A stretch of 64,000 nucleotides of DNA from Candidatus Methylomirabilis sp. (GTDB lineage: Bacteria > Methylomirabilota > Methylomirabilia > Methylomirabilales > Methylomirabilaceae), in contig NSJM01000001.1 in the NCBI GenBank assembly GCA_002634395.1, forward strand, positions 1 to 64,000, written 5' to 3'. The translations under genes were made by a program, and so were the position numbers. The notes beneath the pieces are model-generated. The model was not told where the DNA came from and made no database searches. It worked only from the letters and a program-made list of their open reading frames with translations. Positions 47,493-57,486 of the stretch are shown here, piece after piece. Every line of letters starts with the position of its first letter. The first letter of the stretch is position 1.

Positions 47493-49163
47493 TCATTCGG
47501 GAGCCTGTTTGAGCAAGACCCGAAAGGTGGACCCGCCACCTTCCTGGCTGGTCACCTCGATCCGACCGCCGAGATTATCAATAATCTTCCGTGTAATGGC
47601 AAGTCCAAGGCCTGTGCCGCCCGGCTTCGTCGTATAGAAGGGATCAAAGATCCGTTCGACCTCTTCCGGCGGGATCCCCCGTCCTGTGTCAGTCAATTCT
47701 ATCCCCACCCAGCCGTTGCCGTTTGTCGATCCATGCCGGCGAATGGCAAAGCTGATCTGTCCACCCTTCTGCATGGACTGGATCGCATTGAGTCCAAGAT
47801 TCCAGAGCGCCTGTTTCAACTGATCAGGGTCGCCTGCAGCCAGGACCTCCTCGGCCTCCCGCTGAATAGAAAAGGTCACCGGGTGGACACTGTCGCAACT
47901 TTTTTCCAGGAGCGAGACCGCCTCTGTGACCAGCGCCACGAGATCGCACTGCTTTTGCGAGCGCAGCGGTGGCTTGGCGAAATCCAGAAACTGCCCCGTC
48001 ACCAATTTTAATCGTTCGGCTTCGCGAAGGACAATGTCAAGCAGTCGAGGGCTGGCCGCGCCTTCTTCCTGCATCAGCTCAATGCAGCCGCTAATCGCAG
48101 CCAATGGGTTCCTCACCTCATGCGCCAGTCCGGCCGCCAGTTGTCCCGCCGCCCCAAGCCGGTCGACCTGACGGAGCCTGGCCTCCGTTATTTTCCGCTC
48201 CGTCAGGTCCTGAAAGATGCCGACAAGACCGACGAGTCTGCCATCAGACGACTGTAACGGTGTCAGGTTGATCCCGATCGGGACAGACCGACCATCCTGG
48301 CCTGGGATTGCAAGCTCTTGGGAGCATCCACGGAAGGTTGGTGTGGGCGCGGCGAAGAACTCCTCCAGCGTCTTGATCTCTCGAAAGGCTGTGTCTTTCC
48401 AGATCTGCCCTTGGATCTCATCCGCCGGGAGACCGACGATCCGTTGCGCGCTCTGGTTGAATGATGCGATCTTGCCCTCGAGATCCAGCGTCACGATCCC
48501 GCTCGGAATATTCTCAACGATGTCTCGGTGAAGGGTCCGGAGGTTGCGGAGATCGATCCGTTGTTCTTCCAGCTCGCGGCGCGTCTCTTTGAGCCGCTCG
48601 GCAAGCTGACTGCCCAGGAGCGCCACAAGAAAAAAGGCTGCGCTGTTGACAAAAAGCTGGAGGAGCGCAGAAACGGGGTCGTGTGCGGCGCCTCCCGCGG
48701 AGGGGGACTGTACCCGCGTCGTGAACCCATAAAGCTGGAGATTGATCAGTATTCCGTAGAGAATGCTGCTTCCGCCGGCGAGCAGTAGGCTCGACCGTCT
48801 GGACAGGAGGATGGCCGCGGCCAGGACGGGAAAAATATAGACAAACGCGAAGAGGCTTTCGATTCCTCCGGTATAGTACACCAGGGCAGTAACCATGACG
48901 ACGTCGATCCAGATTTGCAGATCACAGAGCCGTCTCAACTGCGTGGTACGGTTCAGCGCAAGAAGATACAGAATGGTGAGAAGGCAGGTGCAAGCGATTA
49001 AGACGAAAAGGGGGGCGAGCGTGAAGAGGGGGTGTTCCCGGGTGGCGAGGATGCCTGCTGCGCCCAAAAACAGAAATGCAATAAGAAGTCGGAGGCCGAT
49101 CAGCCACTTGATCTGTCGCCTCAGTGCGACCTCTTCCGTCGACAGCGTTTCTGTATTGACCAT
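47493..49163 (-). CDS. pilS: Sensor histidine kinase PilS
   Basis: 556 residues. Six N-terminal membrane segments (residues about 18-185) are followed by a coiled coil, a PAS domain (DIVENIPSGIVTLDLEGKIASFNQSAQRIVG), and the HisKA dimerisation domain with the phospho-His in GLAHEVRNPLAAISGCIELM. The HATPase domain has N (LGLNAIQSM), G1 (DTGRGIPPEE), F and G2 (GGTGLGLAITRKII) boxes. It senses pilin level or surface state and phosphorylates PilR. It lies 17 bp after pilC. Confidence 0.93.
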   Translation of the reverse strand: MVNTETLSTEEVALRRQIKWLIGLRLLIAFLFLGAAGILATREHPLFTLAPLFVLIACTCLLTILYLLALNRTTQLRRLCDLQIWIDVVMVTALVYYTGGIESLFAFVYIFPVLAAAILLSRRSSLLLAGGSSILYGILINLQLYGFTTRVQSPSAGGAAHDPVSALLQLFVNSAAFFLVALLGSQLAERLKETRRELEEQRIDLRNLRTLHRDIVENIPSGIVTLDLEGKIASFNQSAQRIVGLPADEIQGQIWKDTAFREIKTLEEFFAAPTPTFRGCSQELAIPGQDGRSVPIGINLTPLQSSDGRLVGLVGIFQDLTERKITEARLRQVDRLGAAGQLAAGLAHEVRNPLAAISGCIELMQEEGAASPRLLDIVLREAERLKLVTGQFLDFAKPPLRSQKQCDLVALVTEAVSLLEKSCDSVHPVTFSIQREAEEVLAAGDPDQLKQALWNLGLNAIQSMQKGGQISFAIRRHGSTNGNGWVGIELTDTGRGIPPEEVERIFDPFYTTKPGGTGLGLAITRKIIDNLGGRIEVTSQEGGGSTFRVLLKQAPE

Positions 49164-49179
49164 CAGTTATCAGCAGTCC

Positions 49180-50397
49180 TCATTTCGCAATCACCGTCAC
49201 CAACTTGAAGATAGGCAAGTACATCGCTATGACGATGCCGCCCACGACGACCCCGAGGAACACCATCAGTATCGGCTCAAGCATGGCGGTCAGATTTGCG
49301 ACCGCTTGATCGACCTCGGCATCGTAAAAATCGGCGATCTTCTCCAGCATCGAGTCCAGCGCTCCTGTCTGCTCTCCGACGCTGATCATCTGGACGACCA
49401 TAGGTGGAAAGACTCTGGACGTCTTCAACGGGTCGGCGATGGTCTTCCCTTCGGCGATGCTCTCACGGGTCTTCATAATTGCCTCTTCCACAACCTTGTT
49501 GCCGGCAGTTTTCGCCGTGATATCCAGTCCGTCAAGGATGGGGACCCCGCTCGCGATCAATGTCCCCAGGGTCCGCGTGAACCGCGCAACGGCCACTTTC
49601 CGGAGCATCGCTCCGAATATCGGGGTCCGCAGAAATAACCCATCGATGGCCCTCCTGCCCTTCTCTGTCTTATAACTGAACCGGATGCCGACGATCCCTG
49701 CGATGAAGAGGCCGAGGCCGGCCAGGAGATAGGTCCGAACGAAGCGACTCGCTGCCATGACAATTTGAGTCGGCAGGGGAAGCGGGACCTTCTGCCCCTC
49801 GAAGAACGATGCAAAGGTTGGAATCACGAAGGTCAGCAAAAAGATGACGACGGCGATGGCCACCGTCACAATAGTGCTGGGGTAAATCAGGGCGCCTTTG
49901 ACCTTCCGCCGAAGGGTCATCGCCTTCTCGATGTACACCGCAAGACGGCTCAGAATGGTGTCAAGCAGCCCCCCGGCCTCACCCGCCTCGACCATGTTGA
50001 CATACAACGAATTAAATGCCGTCGGATGGCGTTTGAGAGCTGTCGCAAAGGTCGAACCCCCTTCCACCTCCGCCCTGATTTCGGTGAGGGTGTTTTTGAA
50101 CCGTTTATTTGGCTGTTGGGAGGCCAAGGTCTCCAGACACTGCACCAGGGGGAGTCCGGCGTCGATCATGGTGGCAAGCTGGCGGGTGAACACAGTCAGG
50201 TCTTTCTCCTTCACCCTCCTGCCGAATCCGGGAAGCTTCAACTCAATCGACTTCGGTTGGAGCTTGACGGACATTGGAAAGATGTGTTGTTGGCGGAGCG
50301 CCGCAACCACAGCCTCCGTGGTATTGGCCTCCATCCGCCCGGCAACCACCCGGCCCATTTGACTTCGTCCGCGATAGGCAAAGGTCGGCATAAGCAA
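49180..50397 (-). CDS. pilC: Type IV pilus inner-membrane platform protein PilC
   Basis: 405 residues with two T2SSF domains. Each has the pattern FTRQLATMIDAGLPLVQCLETLA (about 67-90) and RFTRTLGTLIASGVPILDGLDI (about 270-291). Three membrane segments are seen (IVTVAIAVVIFLLTFVIPTF, YLLAGLGLFIAGIVGI and the C-terminal EPILMVFLGVVVGGIVIAMYLPIF). It couples the PilB/PilT motors to pilin insertion. Order pilB-pilT-pilC-pilS-pilR is conserved in many Gram-negatives. Confidence 0.96.
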   Translation of the reverse strand: MLMPTFAYRGRSQMGRVVAGRMEANTTEAVVAALRQQHIFPMSVKLQPKSIELKLPGFGRRVKEKDLTVFTRQLATMIDAGLPLVQCLETLASQQPNKRFKNTLTEIRAEVEGGSTFATALKRHPTAFNSLYVNMVEAGEAGGLLDTILSRLAVYIEKAMTLRRKVKGALIYPSTIVTVAIAVVIFLLTFVIPTFASFFEGQKVPLPLPTQIVMAASRFVRTYLLAGLGLFIAGIVGIRFSYKTEKGRRAIDGLFLRTPIFGAMLRKVAVARFTRTLGTLIASGVPILDGLDITAKTAGNKVVEEAIMKTRESIAEGKTIADPLKTSRVFPPMVVQMISVGEQTGALDSMLEKIADFYDAEVDQAVANLTAMLEPILMVFLGVVVGGIVIAMYLPIFKLVTVIAK

Positions 50398-50401
50398 CCT
50401 C

Positions 50402-50510
50402 GTTCAAGGTTCAAAGTTCAAAGTTGAGAGCCTCGACACGTTGAACGTTGCACCTTGAATCTCGAACCGTGCACTTTGAACCCTACCCCTGCACCCTATA
50501 CCCTGTTTTT
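50402..50510. repeat. Compound heptamer array between pilT and pilC
   Basis: GTTCAAGGTTCAAAGTTCAA is followed by inverse TTGAACG/TTGAATC units. A second unit type then follows, ACCCTACCCCTGCACCCTAT. The gap is filled by the array. Confidence 0.88.
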
Positions 50511-51572
50511 CTGTGCCCGCTGGACCATCTGGGCCAGTTCGTCGGGCATCAGGCTCCTGAACATCGCCTCTCCCAGGGTGATGTTCCGCCTCAAATAATG
50601 CCCAAGGAGCGACTGATTCATTGTCTGCATCCCGAATTTTTCCTGGCCGGTTTGCATCGTAGAGTAGATCTGGTGGATCTTGTCTTCCCGAATCAGATTG
50701 CGGATAGCAGGGTTCGGGATCATGATCTCCAACGCGAGTACACGCCCTCGGCCGTTACTCCTTGGGATAAGCGCCTGGCAGAGCACTCCTTCCAGAACGA
50801 AGGAGAGCTGGGCGCGGATTTGCGGCTGCTGATGTGCGGGAAAGACGTCGATAATGCGGTTGATGGATTCTACTGCAGAGTTGGTGTGCAACGTCGCGAA
50901 CGTCAGGTGCCCGGTCTCTGCGATGGTGAGAGCTGCGGCAATCGTTTCCTGGTCCCGCATCTCTCCGATGAGGACCTTGTCAGGGTCCTGCCTCAGAATC
51001 CTTCTCAGCGCCTCCGTAAACGATCGGGTGTCGGAGTGAACCTCGCGCTGGTTCACGATGCAGCTTTTATGCGGGTGCAGAAATTCGATGGGGTCTTCGA
51101 TGGTCATGATATGCTCATGGCGCTCGGAGTTGATCTTATCAATCATGGTGGCCAGCGTCGTCGATTTTCCCGAACCGGTCGGTCCGGTGATAAGGATAAG
51201 CCCCTTTGGCTTCTCACAGAGATCGGCCACAACCTTCGGGAGGCCCAACTCTTCGAAGGGGTGAATGGTGCATGGGATGGTCCGGATCGCCATCCCCACG
51301 ACTCCTCGCTGCATATAGACATTGGCCCGGAACCTGCTTAAGTCCTTGATGCCGAAAGAAAAATCGAGCTCTTGCTCTTCTTCAAACTGCTGTTTCTGGG
51401 CGTCGGTCAGGACGCTATATACCAGGCTTTTCGTTTCTGCCGGGACAAGCGGCACATCTCCGAGAGGCGAGATCCGGCCATCCAGGCGCAACATCGGCGG
51501 GACGCCGGCGGTCAGGTGCAGATCGGAGGCGCCGCGATCAACCACCTCCCGCAACATCTCGTGCAGATTCAT
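50496..51572 (-). CDS. pilT: Pilus retraction ATPase PilT
   Basis: 358 residues. Walker A GPTGSGKSTTLATMID, the Asp box IEDPIEFLHPH, Walker B GEMRDQETIAAALTIAETGH and the His box LTFATLHTN are present. The C-terminal PilT-specific AIRNLIREDKIHQI and the GMQTMNQSL segment distinguish it from PilB. The N-terminal PAS-like domain has GASDLHLTAGVPPMLRLDG. It powers pilus depolymerisation and twitching. Confidence 0.97.
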   Translation of the reverse strand: MNLHEMLREVVDRGASDLHLTAGVPPMLRLDGRISPLGDVPLVPAETKSLVYSVLTDAQKQQFEEEQELDFSFGIKDLSRFRANVYMQRGVVGMAIRTIPCTIHPFEELGLPKVVADLCEKPKGLILITGPTGSGKSTTLATMIDKINSERHEHIMTIEDPIEFLHPHKSCIVNQREVHSDTRSFTEALRRILRQDPDKVLIGEMRDQETIAAALTIAETGHLTFATLHTNSAVESINRIIDVFPAHQQPQIRAQLSFVLEGVLCQALIPRSNGRGRVLALEIMIPNPAIRNLIREDKIHQIYSTMQTGQEKFGMQTMNQSLLGHYLRRNITLGEAMFRSLMPDELAQMVQRAQKNRV

Positions 51573-51582
51573 GACTCACGCC

Positions 51583-51648
51583 CTCAGCGTTGAGCTATCA
51601 GCAGCTAGCCAGGAAGTTGATGGCTGACAGGTAATAGCTGTCAGCCGC
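51583..51648. repeat. CTATCAG-type repeat between pilB and pilT
   Basis: GAGCTATCAGCAGCTAGCC is followed by GATGGCTGACAGGTAATAGC and TGTCAGCC. Direct and inverse forms alternate, so it can fold as a hairpin. Confidence 0.75.
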
Positions 51649-51650
51649 TC

Positions 51651-53348
51651 TTAGAACAAACTCGTGACCCGAACGACCTCCTCGACGGTGGTGACGCCTT
51701 CCCGAATCTTTTGCAGGCCGCTCTCCCCCAGGCTCTTCATCCCGTACTTGGCTTGAAGCATACGAAGCTCACTGACGGAGGCGCCAACCAGGATCGCCTC
51801 CCGCATCTGTTCGTTGAGCAGCACCACCTCGTACAGCCCGATCCTGCCCCGATAGCCGGTGTCACGACAGGCGTTGCACCCCTTCCCCCGATAGCAGGTC
51901 ACAGTCGTCGCCTCCTGCGGACTGAAGCCGATGTCCACGAGGGTGGAGACGGGCATTGAGACCTCCTCCCGGCACTCCGCGCAGAGCCGTCGGACCAGAC
52001 GCTGAGCGAGCAGCAGGTTGAGCGAGGCGCTCACCAGATACGGCGGCACGCCCATACTGACCAGTCGCCCCACCGTACTGATCGCGTCGTTGGTATGGAT
52101 AGTGCTTAGCACCAGGTGGCCGGTCAGGGCGGCCTTGATCGCGATCTCGGCCGTCTCGAAATCGCGGATCTCTCCTACCATGATGATGTCCGGGTCTTGT
52201 CGGAGAAATGACCTGAGCAAGGCGGCAAAGGTCAGGCCGATATCCGACTTGGCCTGAGTCTGGTTGATCCCGGTCAGGTTGTACTCGATCGGGTCTTCCG
52301 CCGTCATAATGTTGGTACCGATACTGTTGAGCCGGCTGAGCGCCGAATACAGCGTGGTCGTCTTCCCGCTCCCGGTCGGGCCGGTCACCAGGATCATACC
52401 GTACGGGGCCATGATAGCCTTCTTGAACATGGCGAGTGCCTCAGAATCGAATCCGAGCTTGCTCATGTCCAACTCGAGACTCGCGCGGTCCAATAGTCGC
52501 ATAACCACCTTCTCGCCGAACAGCGTCGGAACTGTAGAGATCCGAAGGTCCAGTTCCCGATCCCGCATCTTGACCTTGATCCGCCCGTCCTGAGGCATGC
52601 GTCGTTCAGCAATATCCAATCGCGCCATGATCTTAATACGAGAGGTCACCGCAGCGCGCAGCGTTGGGGGCGGCGACATGACCTCATAGAGGATGCCATC
52701 GAGTCTGAAGCGAATTCGGAACGCCTTTTCGTAGGGCTCCAGGTGAATATCCGAGGCGCCCTTGTTGATCGCATCGGTCAGGATAAGGTTGACCAGCTTC
52801 ACCACCGGGGCCTCTTCGGTGGCTCGATACAGCTCGGCCAGCTCAATTCCCCCTTGATCCGGCTCGGCGACGTTCAGATCCCCTTGCTCAAAGTCTCTCA
52901 CCAGGCTTCGAGCGAAACCGGCAGTCTCGTAGTACCTGTTGAGCGCATTCTGGATGGATGTGTCCAGAGCGACCATCGGTTGTACGTTGTGGCCGGTAAT
53001 AAATCTGACTTCATCGATGGCAACGATGTCGGATGGATCTGCCATAGCAACTGTGAGGATATTTCCGGACCGACTCAGAGGGATAAGCAGGTGCTTCCGA
53101 GCGACTTCGGCAGGAACAAGCTGCAGGATAGCGGGATTGATCGTACCCTTGCTCAGATCAACGGGCGGCACCCCATATTGGCGTGCCAGATAAGACGCGA
53201 TCTGCTCCTCGCTGACATACCCGAGCTTGACAAGAATCGATCCAATCCGCCGGCCGGTAGTCTTCTGCAGCGCAAAGGCCTCATGCAACTGCTCAGACGT
53301 GATCAGGTTGGCTCTCACCAGCATCTCGCCCAATCGTCCAGGTGGCAT
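51651..53348 (-). CDS. pilB: Pilus extension ATPase PilB
   Basis: 565 residues. The N-terminal MshEN-type domain (LITSEQLHEAFALQKTTGRRIGSILVKLGYV) is a likely c-di-GMP-binding module. The ATPase core has Walker A GPTGSGKTTTLYSAL, ASDIHLEPYEKAFRIRFRLDG, Walker B IIMVGEIRDFETAEIA and LSTIHTNDA. The four zinc cysteines are in RRLCAECRE and CYRGKGCNACRDTGYRGR, which separates PilB/GspE from PilT. It drives pilus growth. Confidence 0.97.
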   Translation of the reverse strand: MPPGRLGEMLVRANLITSEQLHEAFALQKTTGRRIGSILVKLGYVSEEQIASYLARQYGVPPVDLSKGTINPAILQLVPAEVARKHLLIPLSRSGNILTVAMADPSDIVAIDEVRFITGHNVQPMVALDTSIQNALNRYYETAGFARSLVRDFEQGDLNVAEPDQGGIELAELYRATEEAPVVKLVNLILTDAINKGASDIHLEPYEKAFRIRFRLDGILYEVMSPPPTLRAAVTSRIKIMARLDIAERRMPQDGRIKVKMRDRELDLRISTVPTLFGEKVVMRLLDRASLELDMSKLGFDSEALAMFKKAIMAPYGMILVTGPTGSGKTTTLYSALSRLNSIGTNIMTAEDPIEYNLTGINQTQAKSDIGLTFAALLRSFLRQDPDIIMVGEIRDFETAEIAIKAALTGHLVLSTIHTNDAISTVGRLVSMGVPPYLVSASLNLLLAQRLVRRLCAECREEVSMPVSTLVDIGFSPQEATTVTCYRGKGCNACRDTGYRGRIGLYEVVLLNEQMREAILVGASVSELRMLQAKYGMKSLGESGLQKIREGVTTVEEVVRVTSLF

Positions 53349-53417
53349 GCACCTATCCTTTCTTGTCTAGGGCTGGCGCGTCACGGCCAACGTGGTCATC
53401 CGCACTAAAACATTAGT

Positions 53418-54293
53418 TTAACATACCTCTGATAAGTTAGCAATCGCAGCAACGAGGGCTTGCCGCATAACCTCCTCTGAAGGCTTTTGCCCGGTCCACA
53501 GCTCGAAGGCCAGGGCGCCCTGATATAGCAACATGCCTAGCCCTCCCAGGACCCGACAGCTCCGCTTCTTTGCCTCTCGCAGCAACGCAGTCTCTTGTGG
53601 CCGGTAGATCAGATCGTACACCAGTGCCCCGGGCCGAAGGAGGGTCGGATTGATCGGTGGAGGATCTGAAGGGGTAAGACCAACCGATGTGGTATTGACC
53701 ACCAGAGCACAGTCTCTCACCTTGGCTGAAATTCGGGGATCATCAAGCCCCAGTCCGATGGCCGAGGCCCTGATTTTTCGATTCACAAACTCTGCCAACG
53801 ACTGCGCGCGCTCGATGGTCCGGTTGACAATCACGATCTCTTCAGCGCCGGCCTCCGCTAGGCTAACGGCTATAGCCCGCGCCGCGCCACCCGCTCCAAG
53901 GATCACAGCGGACTTCCCGTGCGGGAGAAAGGCCGCCTCATCATGAAGCGATCGGAGAAATCCCTGTCCGTCGGTATTAGCTCCAAGAAGATGTCCGTCT
54001 CTGGCAACGACCGTGTTGACCGCACCCACCAAGGCGGCCTCTTGTGTCAGGGTATCGACCAACGCGGCGGCCTGCTCCTTATGAGGAAGCGTAACATTCG
54101 CGCCACCGAAGTTTTCCATCCCGCGAAGCGACTCGAACGCGGTCGGCAAATCGGCGCCCTTCACCCGCCATGGAATATAGAGGCCATCGATTCCAGCCGC
54201 CTGGAGTGCGGCATTCTGCATGGCCGGCGAGAGGCTATGCCCGACAGGATCACCGAAGAGGATGAACAGTTTTGCTGCGGCCGTGAACTTCAT
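53418..54293 (-). CDS. aroE: Shikimate dehydrogenase
   Basis: 291 residues. The substrate domain has LFGDPVGHSLSPAMQNAAL and the catalytic lysine in GANVTLPHKEQAA; the paired aspartate is in GANTDGQGFLRSL. The nucleotide motif is ILGAGGAARAIAVSLAEAG and NRTIERAQSLA follows, the NADP-type pattern. It reduces 3-dehydroshikimate and so feeds chorismate, which pabB uses elsewhere in this window. It lies between glnD and pilB on the same strand. Confidence 0.95.
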   Translation of the reverse strand: MKFTAAAKLFILFGDPVGHSLSPAMQNAALQAAGIDGLYIPWRVKGADLPTAFESLRGMENFGGANVTLPHKEQAAALVDTLTQEAALVGAVNTVVARDGHLLGANTDGQGFLRSLHDEAAFLPHGKSAVILGAGGAARAIAVSLAEAGAEEIVIVNRTIERAQSLAEFVNRKIRASAIGLGLDDPRISAKVRDCALVVNTTSVGLTPSDPPPINPTLLRPGALVYDLIYRPQETALLREAKKRSCRVLGGLGMLLYQGALAFELWTGQKPSEEVMRQALVAAIANLSEVC

Positions 54294-54350
54294 ATCAGCG
54301 ATCAGCTATCAGCTATCAGCCTTTTCCTTACCTTACTGATGGCTGATCCC
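54294..54350. repeat. CTATCAG heptamer array between glnD and aroE
   Basis: ATCAGCGATCAGCTATCAGC and TATCAGC give four period-7 units, followed after about 20 nt by the inverse TGATGGCTGATCCC. It fills the gap between the genes. Confidence 0.88.
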
Positions 54351-54362
54351 TGAGGGCTGCCC

Positions 54363-57161
54363 TTAATTCAATCCCTCCGACAGCGCGCACTCCAGCGCCA
54401 GCCTGATCTGTTCTCTCCGCCCTTCATCCATCAGCTTGCTTCCGTCCTTATTGGTAACATAGAAGACGTCCACGACCTGTTCGGCCTCGGTCGTGATTTT
54501 GGCAGAGCGCAGATCTACGCCGAGATCCGAGAGCGTGCTGGAAATAAGGTACAGGAGCCCCAGCCTATCCCGCGTCCGAACATCCAGGACGGTATAGGTA
54601 TCCGCAACCAGGTTGTCAAACTCCACCTTAATCGGGGGCACCGCGCCTGCCTGGATCGGCCGGATCAGAACCTCTTTCCGGCGGCTCTTAATCAGATCAC
54701 GAACAACCACCCTGCCCGCAAGGATTTCCCGCAGATCCGCGACGACCCGATCCCAGGCGGCAGTGTCCTCAATGGCCGCGCCACCCCCATTGTCGACCCT
54801 GAAGTGTCGGATCACCATCCCGCTTGTCAGGGTAAAAATCTGCGCGCTCAGAATGTTAATCCCGTTTGCGGTGAGTGTCCCCACGACGTGGGCAAACCGT
54901 CCGTGGCGGCCGTAGGCGCAGAGGGTAAACTCGGAGTAGCCGGCCAACGGGAATGCCGTCCATTGGCTGGCCGCCTCTTCACCCCGTTGCACGCGCTGGA
55001 TCAAGCGCATCTGCGAAGCGACCTTGTGAAGTGAGGTTGTCAACAGGTACCGCACGGGCGCCTCCTGCAAGTGCCTTCTCACCGCCTCCACGCCGAACTC
55101 CGGCGACAGTTCCTGGGTGATCTGGGATTTGACCCGCTCGGCGCGAGCCAGATCATCCTCATCCTCCGGGATGCCCCTGATGAGGATGGTGTGGGTCTTG
55201 ATGTACAGCTCCCACAGCAACGTCCCTTTCCATTCGGTCCAGACACCGGGCCCAACCGCCTTGATGTCGGCGTAGGTGAGCAGGTACAGCATCTTCAGGC
55301 GATCGAGCGTCTGTACTTTTTTGGCAAAGTCAATCACGATGGCCTCATCGTCGAGGTCCAGGTGCTGAGCGATATGCGACATCTCCAGATGGCACACCAC
55401 CAAGAAGCGGATAGCTTCAGCATCCGGCTCCGGGATGCCCATCCGCGCCAGGATCGCCTCGACCAAAGAGGTCCCCTTGGACGCATGGTCAGGCCCTTCC
55501 CCTTTACCGATGTCATGAAGCAAGAGCGCCAACCGGAGGATTTCCAATCGCTTCTCATCAGACGCGATCGAACGAAACTCTTCACCGTAAAATCTTGAGA
55601 TCTCATCCAGGTGTTCGAGGGTTTCAACGGCCAGGAAGGTGTGCTCATCCACCGTGTACCTGTGATAAAAATCGAATTGGACCAGACGGGTGAGCTTGGC
55701 GAATTCCGGGATGTAGGTCCCAAGCACCCCAAGTTCATGCATGCTCCGAAGCGTCGCGGCCACCCCCTTCGGCGCTCGAAGGATGGCCAGCAAGAAGCCC
55801 AGGGCTCGGCTCGATCGCCGCACCCCATCATCGATGAGATGCGTCTCAGCTCTGATGTGGTCCTTCATCTCCTGGCTCAACGTGTATCCCATCTGCTGCG
55901 CATACCAGAAGACCTTCAACAACCGGACAGGGTCCTCTCGAAACAGGCCTCGATTCTTCGGCATCACATGGATGCAGCGATCGATCTCCGTCAGATCGTC
56001 GCCGATGTCGCGAGCCCTCAGCTTCCGCATCACCATCTCCACCTGAGACCTCCCTTGCGTGCAGCGCACGATCAATTGCTGCGACAACTGCAAGATATCC
56101 TTTGCGGCCAGATAGTACCGCTGCATGAACTGTTCAACACCGTAAGATCCGGCCGTGCCCAGGAACCCCAGGTTGGCCGCTACCTGTTCCTGCGTGGACA
56201 GCGAGAGCACGTCGTTCTTGCCTCGAGAGAGGTAATGGAGTTCATTGCGCAAGCGGAGCATGAAATCCAAGGCGAGGTCCCACCGTTCTCTCTCCTCCTG
56301 GCCGAGAAGTCTCCTCTGCGTCAATTCGGCCGACGTACCCACGCGCTGGGTAATCCGGGCAATCCAGATGGCGGCGTGAAGATCTCTCAGGCCCCCGGGA
56401 CCTTCCTTGATGTGCGGCTCTTGCACGTAGATAGACGCGCCGTACCGGTAGTGGCGTTCACGCAATTCCTGAAGCTTTCGCTTGACGAAGGCGGCAGATT
56501 GCTTATAGAAGACCGACCGCTCCAACTTGGCGCTGAACGCCTGATAGATCTCCGGCTTGCCGGCAAGGTATCGGGCCTCCATCATGGAGGTGCGGGAGGT
56601 CAGATCCGTCCTGGCCATTCGCACGCAGTCATCGATGGAGCGGCAGCAATGCCCCACAACGAACCCGATATCCCAGAGGGTGCTTAACACCGGGTGGAGG
56701 ATCGCGTTCAGATAGGTATCGGCCCTGCGAGGGTAGACAAACATGAGGTCCACGTCGGAGGCCGGGTTCATCTCCCGGCGGCCATAGCCGCCCAGCGCAA
56801 TCAGCGCACACCCGTCACTGCCACGTCGGAGGCCCGGATCGCAGGCCGCCTCCGCCAGTTGAAACAGTGTGGTCACCACCGCATCCGTCAGTGTGGCGAT
56901 GGATCGAACTACCTCCTGCCCGGTTCCCCCATTCCGGTGAATCTGAAGAATCCTGGCCTGCTCATCGGCGATGAACCCCCTGAGGGCTGGGATCAGATCG
57001 GAGGCCGCATGGCTCTCTTGCAGTACGGACTGCAGGCTACCGGTCAGTGCTGAGCACTCAACAGAAATAGGGGATATGTCGCCGGCAAGAGCGACGATAT
57101 CCGCCCGTCGGTTTCGCAGCAGCGCAAAACGACTCTTCGCAATAGCTTGAAATCGCTTCAT
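54363..57161 (-). CDS. glnD: [Protein-PII] uridylyltransferase / uridylyl-removing enzyme
   Basis: 932 residues, full length. The nucleotidyltransferase motif is GGYGRREMNPASDVDLMFVY (about 147-166). The HD hydrolase domain has YTVDEHTFLAVETLEHL and LLHDIGKGEGPDHASKG. Two C-terminal ACT domains (FTLCAYGRHGRFAHVVGTLT; TVLDVRTRDRLGLLYLISSTLSDLG) bind glutamine. It sets the modification state of PII proteins in response to nitrogen. No glnB or glnA is in the window. Confidence 0.96.
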   Translation of the reverse strand: MKRFQAIAKSRFALLRNRRADIVALAGDISPISVECSALTGSLQSVLQESHAASDLIPALRGFIADEQARILQIHRNGGTGQEVVRSIATLTDAVVTTLFQLAEAACDPGLRRGSDGCALIALGGYGRREMNPASDVDLMFVYPRRADTYLNAILHPVLSTLWDIGFVVGHCCRSIDDCVRMARTDLTSRTSMMEARYLAGKPEIYQAFSAKLERSVFYKQSAAFVKRKLQELRERHYRYGASIYVQEPHIKEGPGGLRDLHAAIWIARITQRVGTSAELTQRRLLGQEERERWDLALDFMLRLRNELHYLSRGKNDVLSLSTQEQVAANLGFLGTAGSYGVEQFMQRYYLAAKDILQLSQQLIVRCTQGRSQVEMVMRKLRARDIGDDLTEIDRCIHVMPKNRGLFREDPVRLLKVFWYAQQMGYTLSQEMKDHIRAETHLIDDGVRRSSRALGFLLAILRAPKGVAATLRSMHELGVLGTYIPEFAKLTRLVQFDFYHRYTVDEHTFLAVETLEHLDEISRFYGEEFRSIASDEKRLEILRLALLLHDIGKGEGPDHASKGTSLVEAILARMGIPEPDAEAIRFLVVCHLEMSHIAQHLDLDDEAIVIDFAKKVQTLDRLKMLYLLTYADIKAVGPGVWTEWKGTLLWELYIKTHTILIRGIPEDEDDLARAERVKSQITQELSPEFGVEAVRRHLQEAPVRYLLTTSLHKVASQMRLIQRVQRGEEAASQWTAFPLAGYSEFTLCAYGRHGRFAHVVGTLTANGINILSAQIFTLTSGMVIRHFRVDNGGGAAIEDTAAWDRVVADLREILAGRVVVRDLIKSRRKEVLIRPIQAGAVPPIKVEFDNLVADTYTVLDVRTRDRLGLLYLISSTLSDLGVDLRSAKITTEAEQVVDVFYVTNKDGSKLMDEGRREQIRLALECALSEGLN

Positions 57162-57486
57162 CTTTCACCCCGTCGGTTGCAACTAGTATAGGCGGGCCTA
57201 TCGGACTGGGTCAAGGTGTATGTAAAGCCGTCAGCGGTGAGGGGTTTAGACTGAAGGCTGTTTAGGTATAGCCCATTCCTTCAGCCCTCAGTCTAACTGT
57301 CCATCCTTTTCTTCTTCTTCCGAGCTGAGAGCTGCCGGCTTCCTTATAAGGCGTAACTGTGCTAAATTAGGGCTGGCGTGAGAATCCATGGACCTATCCT
57401 GTGGGTTCATTAATGCCACTGAGATTATCACCAACGACGTGATAACAGGCGCGGCAGCATCACGAAGCGCGTGAAAGGGGATGACT
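57162..57486. other. Divergent intergenic region with repeat, palindrome and operator-like dyad
   Basis: It separates glnD (minus) from the membrane protein gene (plus). 57222-57300 holds TAGACTGAAGGCTG and its inverse CAGCCCTCAGTCTA, the CTGATAG-type hairpin family. CCTTATAAGG at 57342-57351 is a 10-bp palindrome. TTATCAC/GTGATAA at 57425-57445 (7-nt spacer) lies 42 bp ahead of the start at 57487 and looks like an operator. No gene seen. Confidence 0.55.
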
